9,711 nt of DNA, taken from Anaerolineae bacterium (GTDB lineage: Bacteria > Chloroflexota > Anaerolineae > B4-G1 > SLSP01). The stretch lies in NCBI GenBank assembly GCA_016934645.1, contig JAFGSL010000147.1:1-9711 (forward strand), read 5' to 3'. Made by a program: the position numbers and the translations under genes. Position 1 is the first letter of the stretch, and each line of letters begins with the position of its first letter. Of this stretch, positions 4,880 through 9,711 are shown one piece after another. The notes beneath the pieces are model-generated. The model was not told the DNA's origin. It was given only the letters and a program-made list of their open reading frames with translations, and did no database searches.

Positions 4880-6336
4880 TCATAGACACTGCTTACCGTG
4901 AACGCGGTCGTGACAATGGCCGTGAAGCAAACGTAAGTTGTCAAAAGCGTTGTTGGCGTGGTTGCTGTCGTCGTGGTGAACTTCCAGCACATCGTCCGTT
5001 GTAAAAGGTAATCCACAATGCGCACATTGGCCGTGCTGTCTTCTGAGTAACTGGGTGACGCAGCGCGGATGCGCCGGGTCGCGGCCTAAGCGAGTCACCC
5101 AATACACCCAATCCCCGTCAAAGGGGCTGCGGGTGTTTTGTGCTTTAACAAAGCGGGAAACCGTCGTCGTTTGATGGAAGGAAAGGACACTTGTCCCGTC
5201 GGTGAAGCGGATGCGTTCCCGTTCCTTGCGCCAGTAGCGGTGGTAGCACCAGCGGTCGCGTCTATGGGGATGCCGATATCTGGCCCAGCGCTTCAGTTGG
5301 TGAAAAAGAACGTAGTCCAGGCGGTGAAACTCAGTTTTGGCAATCGCAAACTGGTAGTAATTGCACCAGCCCTGAATGACCGGGTTGAGAACGCGGATGA
5401 GGGCGGCTTGTGCCGCGCCTCGATGTTGGCGAATCAGGTCACGCAAGCGGTCGCGGTGGCGTTGGATAGCTCTGGCAGAAGGTTTAATGAGCGTCTTGAA
5501 GCCGGGCCCATTGCGGAAAGTGCGGGTGTGATATTTCCCTACCGGGTATTGACGGATGTGAAAACCGAGAAAGTCGAAGCCGAGGTTGCCATTGCACGGT
5601 GTAAGGGTGTGGCTGATGCGGGTTTTGTCAGGGTGGAGTTCCAGGCCCAGGGTTGCCAGCTACGCTGCCGCCACTTGACGTAAATGTTGCAGGGTAGCCA
5701 AGTCGGGGTGGAGGATGACGAAATCATCGGCATAGCGGATAAGCGCGGCGGGCGAGTTGGCGGGGCTGGCCCGCCGGATGGCGCTCTCGAAGCCATGGAG
5801 GACGATGTTAGCAAGGAGCGGTGAGAGCGGTGAACCTTGCGGCGTCCCGGCTTCCGGGTAAGACGTTACCCCGTGGTCCAAAATCCCGGCTTTCAGCCAG
5901 GCGTGGACGAGGCGGGCGATAGGTTGGCGGGTGTAGAGTTTGGCTTCCAGGGCCGTGTGCGCGATACGGTCGAAGCACTTGGAGATGTCGGCGTCGAGGA
6001 CGAATTTAGGTTTGAGGCGGATGAAATTGAAGATGGCTTCGATGACATCGTGGGCCGAACGACCGGAGCGGAAGCCGTAGGAGTTGGGTTCGAAGCGGGC
6101 GCGGATTGTCCCAATCCGACGTCTTGGGTTACTCTACGTACTGCTAAACAGCGACCCGACCAAGAGCGCAGCAACAACCGTTGTAAGTTGTGGATTTGCG
6201 TCCCATCGTCCCGATGGGCTACGTTGTTCCGGCGGGCGGATTGGTAAATGCGCCATTGCAGGCGGAACACATTCCGCTGGATTGCTTTCCAGGGGAGTGT
6301 GTGCCAGTCTTCGCTATACGTTTGCGTATGCGCCAT
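4880..6336 (-). pseudogene. Broken group II intron reverse transcriptase/maturase with HNH domain
   Basis: The start ATG at 6336 follows AAGGAGGTC. The first frame gives a normal N-terminus ending LAVRRVTQD (about residue 72). Near 6118 the protein jumps to another frame at ARFEPNSYGFRSGRS; roughly 80-90 residues of RT motifs 1-2 seem to be deleted. The second frame holds DADISKCFDRI, TPQGSPLSPLLANI and the catalytic YADD (codons at 5723-5734). An amber TAG at 5662-5660 follows, then LATLGLELHPDKTRI, where family members have Trp before Leu, so TGG probably became TAG. The rest is open: a maturase region (GWCNYYQF) and a C-terminal HNH endonuclease (CAHCG, HHDDSNH, LLHGHCHDRVH). The protein would have spliced and mobilised the intron. 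Two independent lesions make it inactive as encoded. Confidence 0.88.
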
Positions 6337-6876
6337 AAGATCCGACCTCCTTCAGTGCTTTTACCTTCCCGTACTCCGGCCCCACGTCAGCATATCCGCG
6401 CCGTTACGCGCGGCGTTGGCTTCTGCGTGAACCTTGTTCACACGGCATCCTTCCGTCTCGGTCGCATCTGGCCAGTGGCCTACTCTGAGGAGCAGAGAGC
6501 GCCGAGCGGTTATCCCGTTCCGGTGCATACGCAGTATGCCCTTCACTTTGTGCGGGCTTAGGTGGGTTCTTTACACCGGACTCGTGTGGTGCGCCGTCGG
6601 GCTTTCAATGCGACTTCTCTGCCTTGCTCCCGACGTTGTGCAACCTACGGTTGCCAATGACCAGTCGCCAGTCATCAGACTACACGCGACCTTGCCGCCC
6701 ATCCCTCGTCCGTGGATGGTTTCGGGCGAACGGGTCGCACCAATCAAAATCAAGCCGACCCCAAGAGCCGCGCTTTTTGTAGTGTCATCCGTTGCGTAAG
6801 TTTCTTGGTTTTAGGGCAAAGTATCGGGGCGGGCGGCTTATTTTGGGCGTTCGGTGGCTCGAAGAAAAGTGGTGCT

Positions 6877-6996
6877 ATGGCAAAAGGACAGATTATCTTA
6901 CTCAACGGAACATCAAGTGCAGGGAAATCGACTTTGATCATAACATTTCAAAATCTTTTTGGCGTGATTGGATATAAATTTGGCGTGATACGATAG
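6877..6996 (+). pseudogene. 5' fragment of a chloramphenicol-phosphotransferase-like kinase gene
   Basis: The frame starts MAKGQIILLNGTSSAGKSTL, with a Walker A P-loop GTSSAGKST (11-19). This N-terminus is typical of the chloramphenicol phosphotransferase-like P-loop kinases, usually about 170-190 residues. After about residue 25 the likeness ends and a stop follows at codon 40, so only the ATP-binding loop is left. It starts 21 bp after the attC core of the previous cassette, as a cassette gene should. No attC follows it, so the cassette's right part has been lost by deletion. Its former substrate is unknown. Confidence 0.68.
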
Positions 6997-7069
6997 AGGT
7001 GGATGCGCTTAATGGGTTTATACTGTGATGGTCAAATCAAACTTTACAGGAGCAAGTCAAGGAGAAACC

Positions 7070-7262
7070 ATGCAAACCCAGCAAAAATATATTAATCTAG
7101 CCAATAACATTAAGATGCCGATGGTTGGATTCGGCACCTACCTCATTCAAGATGAAGACGTGCAATCCCTGGTACATACCCCAAGCCATCCATTCGGGTT
7201 ACCGACATGTCGATACGGCGGAAGCCTATGGTAATGAGATAATGAAATACAAACACTTATAA
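7070..7262 (+). pseudogene. N-terminal fragment of an aldo/keto reductase, frameshifted
   Basis: AAGGAG (7059-7064) precedes ATG 7070. The first frame reads as an AKR N-terminus, with MPMVGFGTYLIQDEDVQSLV. The sense then continues in another frame as QAIHSGYRHVDTAEAYGNE, which includes the catalytic Asp and Tyr. A 4-nt insertion in TACATAC (about 7171-7177) explains the shift: removing it restores ...LVPQAIHSGYRH. After YGNE the likeness ends and a stop follows (TAA 7260-7262). The active-site Lys and His regions are missing. The original protein would have been an NADPH-dependent carbonyl reductase of some 270-280 residues. Confidence 0.78.
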
Positions 7263-7292
7263 CAAATATGAAATTTTAAAAAGGAGGTCACT

Positions 7293-7484
7293 ATGCCTAC
7301 AATTACAATTGCACTGGATCAAACAAGTGAAGGAAAAAAGAAACAACTGGTGGAAAATCTTACAAGAGTGGCTGCTGAAATTACAGAATATCCAGCCGAG
7401 TACTTTTTTGTTTATGTACAGGAATATCCAACAGAAAACATTGGTGTTGGAGGCAAAACCTTAAAGGAACTTAGAAGTCAATAA
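7293..7484 (+). CDS. 4-oxalocrotonate tautomerase-family protein
   Basis: At 63 residues this has the length of a tautomerase-superfamily subunit. The catalytic Pro follows the initiator Met (MPTITIALDQ), and the C-terminal IGVGGKTL motif (50-57) matches the family's conserved GxGG turn. Family members form hexamers in which Pro1 acts as a base in keto-enol tautomerisation. The Arg residues that bind oxalocrotonate in the classical enzyme (11 and 39 in its numbering) are not present here (Ser and a hydrophobic residue), so the substrate is probably different. AGGAGGT just upstream gives a strong start. The gene is AT-rich, unlike the cassette and intron DNA to the left, suggesting transfer from an AT-rich donor. 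A hairpin follows the stop. Confidence 0.9.
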   Translation: MPTITIALDQTSEGKKKQLVENLTRVAAEITEYPAEYFFVYVQEYPTENIGVGGKTLKELRSQ

Positions 7485-7491
7485 TTCTTTA

Positions 7492-7530
7492 TTCCGTAAT
7501 CCTTGGCCAAGATTACGGAAATTTATTATT
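7492..7530 (+). terminator. Probable terminator after the tautomerase gene
   Basis: TTCCGTAATC (7492-7501) pairs with GATTACGGAA (7511-7520), and the pairing extends inward through TTGG/CCAA after one bulged C. The tail ATTTATTATT is T-rich but not a clean T run. The stem is strong and nearly perfectly palindromic. Confidence 0.65.
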
Positions 7531-7557
7531 GACAGACACAATTAGAAAAATAATTAA
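7529..7557 (+). promoter_or_regulatory. Candidate promoter for the lipoprotein gene
   Basis: TTGACA (7529-7534) is perfect; 16-17 bp downstream lies TAATTAA, a fair -10 match. If used, it leaves a leader of about 140 nt before the start at 7707, in which I found no recognisable regulator. Confidence 0.4.
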
Positions 7558-7706
7558 TCACCGTACAATGGGGAATCTTCACTGCTAAGGAGTCCTCTTT
7601 GTACTGTAGACAAAAGAACTTATGTTTCAATACGAGGATGCTGTTTGATTTGTGAACAGCAGTAAGGGAACGAATATCGAAAACAACTATGAAAGAAGGA
7701 GAGAAA

Positions 7707-8708
7707 ATGAAGAAAAGTTTGGCATTGTTTTTATTTCTGGCTTTGGCACTGTTTTTACTTCTAGCAGTGGCTGCATGCACTACTGTTGACAATGAACAAG
7801 AATTACAGAGTGAGAGTGGGTCGTCGTTGGTCATTGAATTATCTGGGGAAAACTACTTTCCAGATGGCATCGCAGCTCGCGAAGACGGAACACTCTTTGT
7901 AGGCAGTATGTGGACAGGGCAGATCGATAGGATTCCGAGTGGCGAGAATAGCCCTGTTTCCTTCGTGCCACCTGAAGCCGAAGGGCGCACCGTGCTCGGT
8001 TTGCTCGTCGACGAAGACACTGATAGACTTTGGGCTGTCTTCTGGGACTTCCAGGGGTTCATGACAATTCCCGCTCAACTGAAATCCTTTGACTTGGAAA
8101 CAGGTGCCCTCAAAGAAGTCTATGACTACCCCGATGGATCTATAGGCAATGATCTCACCATGGATGGAGATGGTAACATCTACACCACCTGTTCCTTTAC
8201 CCATCGAATCTTTCGCTTGCCAGCGGGTGGCAACACTTTGGAAATCTGGAGCGATGATCCCGTGTTGGCAGTAGACTCACAAGAGGGGAATTGGACACTG
8301 AATGGTATTGATTGGGATGGCAATGCCTCAATCTATGTGTCGCGAACGGACATTGATGGGTTCTACCGAGTGTCTATCGAGGACGACGGCAGTGCCGGAG
8401 CTGTCCAACAGATCGTCGTTGCAGACACTCTCACGAACATGGGTTACGATGGTATCGCTCTACTCGACTCGGATACCATTTTCGTCGCTGAGTATGGCAC
8501 CAATCGCTTGACCATGATCGATGTCATTGGTAACAACGGAACAAAGCAAGTCGTCAGTGATCAACTCGATTTCCCGACAAACGTTGCTATTGTTGGTGAT
8601 GGTGCTTGGGTCGTCGAGAGTCAGATAGACCATATGCTTGATCCCAATACAGCAGGACCACCACAGGTTCCATTTCTCCTCAAACACGTATCTTTACCAT
8701 CCTATTAG
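7707..8708 (+). CDS. Secreted lipoprotein with SMP-30/gluconolactonase-like beta-propeller
   Basis: Start chosen at 7707, behind AGAAGGAGAG; the in-frame ATG at 7689 would place that ribosome-binding site inside the gene. The 333-residue product has a Lys-rich start, a hydrophobic core and a lipobox VAAC with Cys24, so it should be lipid-anchored outside the membrane. The mature part shows repeated propeller blades: FPDGIAAREDGTLFVGS (51-67), GNDLTMDGDGNIYTT (147-161), LNGIDWDGNASIYVS (198-212), YDGIALLDSDTIFVAEYG (247-264), FPTNVAIVGDGAWVVES (289-305). N148, N199 and D248 sit where SMP-30-type lactonases bind a divalent metal. The family hydrolyses sugar lactones, but many members are uncharacterised, so substrate and activity remain open. 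Its stop codon overlaps that of a decayed transposase on the other strand. Confidence 0.83.
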   Translation: MKKSLALFLFLALALFLLLAVAACTTVDNEQELQSESGSSLVIELSGENYFPDGIAAREDGTLFVGSMWTGQIDRIPSGENSPVSFVPPEAEGRTVLGLLVDEDTDRLWAVFWDFQGFMTIPAQLKSFDLETGALKEVYDYPDGSIGNDLTMDGDGNIYTTCSFTHRIFRLPAGGNTLEIWSDDPVLAVDSQEGNWTLNGIDWDGNASIYVSRTDIDGFYRVSIEDDGSAGAVQQIVVADTLTNMGYDGIALLDSDTIFVAEYGTNRLTMIDVIGNNGTKQVVSDQLDFPTNVAIVGDGAWVVESQIDHMLDPNTAGPPQVPFLLKHVSLPSY

Positions 8709-9147
8709 GTGGGTGTCTCCGGGTTGCGATGCAGCTTCTGGAGTCTTTCTCCGGCAAACCCACCACCGTCGAGTTGATGTCCCAGCGTAATCGGCGCGTT
8801 GCTTTGCATCATCGTAGGCTCGTACACACCCGCGATCTGCCAACTTCTCGCTATATCGCCGGGGATGGCTGCTCACATCGGCGGCGAGCCACCAAAAGTT
8901 GCGTTTTGCGGGTGCGGGTAGTTGGGGCGCACCCAGACGGGCCAGATCTCCATTGCTCAGGCTACAGGCGGCGATACTCTTGTACAGGCGGCTATACGTC
9001 CGCTGGAAACTTGCCGCCAGGCTCAATTCGGCCACTGAGCGGGCATTCGGCTGGCTACTCAGCGCATCCACCACTCCATCCGCCATCTGCGCGTTTGTTA
9101 AAGTTCTGATACACTTGTTCGCGGAACTGTAGCAAAGGGTGATTCAC
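8705..9147 (-). pseudogene. N-terminal part of a DDE-type transposase with two frameshifts
   Basis: From GTG 9147 (behind AGGGAAG) the translation begins VNHPLLQFREQVYQNFNKRAD, then shifts. A tandem-like repeat GATGGCGGATGG near 9075-9087 adds 7 nt; removing it gives ...NKRADGVVDALSS. The second part continues with SVAELSLAASF, LARLGAPQLPAP, FWWLAADVSSHPRRYSEKLADRG. A second shift near 8824-8830 leads to VYEPTMMQSNAPITLGHQ. These blocks resemble transposases I associate with Chloroflexota genomes, of an unclassified DDE type. About 145 codons remain, so most of the catalytic domain is gone. No inverted repeats were found. The frame ends at TAA 8707-8705. Confidence 0.6.
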
Positions 9148-9185
9148 ACTTCCCTTTTCTCACAGTTCTTTCTTTTCGTCAACTT

Positions 9186-9213
9186 TTGTCCAAAGTCCAA
9201 TACGGTATATAAT
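9186..9213 (+). promoter_or_regulatory. Promoter upstream of the 29-codon ORF and aldo/keto reductase
   Basis: TTGTCC (9186-9191) lies 16 bp before a perfect TATAAT (9208-9213). ACGG (9202-9205) and CCGT (9215-9218) flank the -10 box symmetrically and could form a small operator, though four-base arms may be chance. Confidence 0.65.
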
Positions 9214-9242
9214 GCCGTTTATGTCACAAAGGAGGACATTTT

Positions 9243-9332
9243 ATGAGATATTTCATAGTCCTACTCACGACCACGGTACTCTTCTCTGAGCAACTTTTCA
9301 AAAAGATAAGAAAAGGGGCATCAGAGTTATGA
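9243..9332 (+). CDS. 29-residue ORF, leader or small membrane peptide
   Basis: AAAGGAGG (9228-9235), seven bases before ATG 9243, is the best ribosome-binding site in this part of the window and lies downstream of a clear promoter. The product has a hydrophobic segment (MRYFIVLLTTTVLFS) followed by a basic tail (KKIRK) and would fit a small membrane peptide. Its TGA stop overlaps the reductase ATG in the sequence ATGA (9329-9332), so the two genes should be translationally coupled. It could also be the remains of a longer gene shortened by deletion. No homologue is known to me. Confidence 0.5.
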   Translation: MRYFIVLLTTTVLFSEQLFKKIRKGASEL

Positions 9333-9711
9333 AACAGGTCAATCTTGGATCACAAGGCCTTCGTGTGCCTGCAATCGGTTTGGGCTGCATGGGAATGTCG
9401 GAATTTTACGGCTCCTCTTCAGAAGCTCAGAATCTTTCCGTTCTCGATCGGGCAGCAGACATTGGGTGCACGTTCTGGGATACGTCAGACATGTATGGCC
9501 CGTTTACCAATGAAATCTTGTTGTCAAAGGCACTCAAGGGGCGCCGCGACCAAATCACCTTGGCAACCAAATTCGGCGTTTCCCGCGGCGAAGACGGCAG
9601 CTGGCAAGGTATTAGAGGAAGTGCGGATTATGTAAAGGCTTGTTGCGATGCCTCACTGAAGCGCCTCAGGACAGATTACATCGATCTCTACTATCAGCAT
9701 CGTGTGGACCC
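9329..9711 (+). CDS. Aldo/keto reductase, 5' part (runs off the window)
   Basis: The frame stays open to the window end (127 complete codons plus two bases). It matches the longer-chain AKR group: LGSQGLRVPAIGLGCMGMSE (6-25) forms the first strand and turn, and the tetrad is D51 (FWDTSDMYG), Y56, K81 (LATKFG) and H124 (YYQHRVDP). These enzymes reduce aldehydes and ketones with NADPH in the cytoplasm; the substrate cannot be assigned. The start at 9329 overlaps the stop of the small ORF by ATGA, with AAAAGGGG 11 bases upstream as a weak ribosome-binding site. It is a different subfamily from the broken AKR at 7070 (FWDTSDMYG against HVDTAEAYG). Confidence 0.92.
   Translation, partial: MKQVNLGSQGLRVPAIGLGCMGMSEFYGSSSEAQNLSVLDRAADIGCTFWDTSDMYGPFTNEILLSKALKGRRDQITLATKFGVSRGEDGSWQGIRGSADYVKACCDASLKRLRTDYIDLYYQHRVD

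Larger units (their letters stand above)
4769..6740 (-). ncRNA. Group II intron, about 1.97 kb, inserted in attC
   Basis: On the minus strand the element starts with GTGCGACCCG at 6740, matching the GUGYG 5' consensus. About 400 nt of structured RNA domains precede the maturase start at 6336. After the maturase stop, a domain V-like stem GAGCCGGAT/ATCCGGTTT with an AC bulge lies at 4811-4860. It is followed by a domain VI-like hairpin with an 11-bp stem capped by GCGA (about 4777-4802). An unpaired A eight bases from the end and a terminal AC place the 3' end at 4769. The intron is antisense to the cassette genes, as reported for introns that target attC. Its maturase is damaged, so it would need help in trans to splice or move. 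Confidence 0.8.
4763..6855 (+). repeat. attC site of the HIT cassette, split by the group II intron
   Basis: Joining 4768 to 6741 gives GCCCAAC, an exact RYYYAAC inverse core. The next bases CAAAAT (6745-6750), AAGCCG (6752-6757) and CCC (6759-6761) pair with GGG (6831-6833), CGGCTT (6834-6839) and ATTTTG (6840-6845). C6751 and A6758 are left extrahelical. The site closes with GTTCGGT (6849-6855), one mismatch from GTTRRRY. Without the intron it measures 121 nt. The next coding start lies 21 bp beyond. The reconstruction depends on the intron ending at 4769. Confidence 0.72.

Noticed and set aside
5138..5683. 181-codon plus-strand frame inside the intron
   Set aside because: It is the mirror of the maturase gene and shows no independent coding evidence.
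5837..6247. 136-codon plus-strand frame, Gly/Asp/Glu-rich
   Set aside because: Antisense to the RT core (DISKCFDRI and NSYGFRSGRS region); its composition is that of a shadow frame.
6190..6799. Several overlapping plus-strand frames in the intron's 5' part
   Set aside because: They lie in the structured RNA domains before the maturase start, with no ribosome-binding sites or known motifs.
8729..9132. Plus-strand frames antisense to the decayed transposase
   Set aside because: The minus strand carries recognisable transposase blocks; the plus frames are Arg/Ser-rich shadows.

Overview
The window looks like accessory DNA from a bacterium with a moderately GC-rich background and several AT-richer imports. 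Family resemblances (the broken transposase at 8705-9147, the group II intron, the repetitive GTAGAC and ATTCG intergenic DNA at the left end) suggest Chloroflexota. This is inference from memory; no marker gene settles it. No integron integrase is present.

Layout. 1-230: intergenic repeats. 231-746: GNAT acetyltransferase. 782-856: tRNA-Glu(UUC) with its own strong promoter and terminator. 1047-1295: small excisionase-like HTH protein. 1323-1483: a promoter and a structured leader with a terminator-like hairpin, ahead of a short ORF (1484-1624) that runs into an insertion sequence. 1541-3059: a complete IS701-like element with 26-bp inverted repeats; its transposase appears split by a TTT-TAG +1 frameshift site.

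3202-6996: the most interesting part, an integron gene-cassette array. A multipass membrane protein gene (3202-4140) ends in a full attC site (4135-4267). A HIT-family gene (4283-4717) follows. Its attC site is interrupted by a group II intron on the minus strand (4769-6740). Removing the intron restores an RYYYAAC inverse core and a long paired attC arm with extrahelical bases. The intron encodes a reverse transcriptase/maturase with an HNH domain, broken by an internal deletion and an amber codon. After the attC comes the 5' end of a chloramphenicol-phosphotransferase-like kinase gene.

7070-9711: a broken aldo/keto reductase fragment, an intact tautomerase-family gene, a predicted lipoprotein with an SMP-30-like beta-propeller, a decayed transposase on the minus strand, and an aldo/keto reductase gene that leaves the window, preceded by a promoter and a 29-codon ORF overlapping it by ATGA.

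The genes do not form one pathway. The window reads as layered mobile DNA: cassettes collected beside a tRNA region, then hit by an IS, an intron and deletions.
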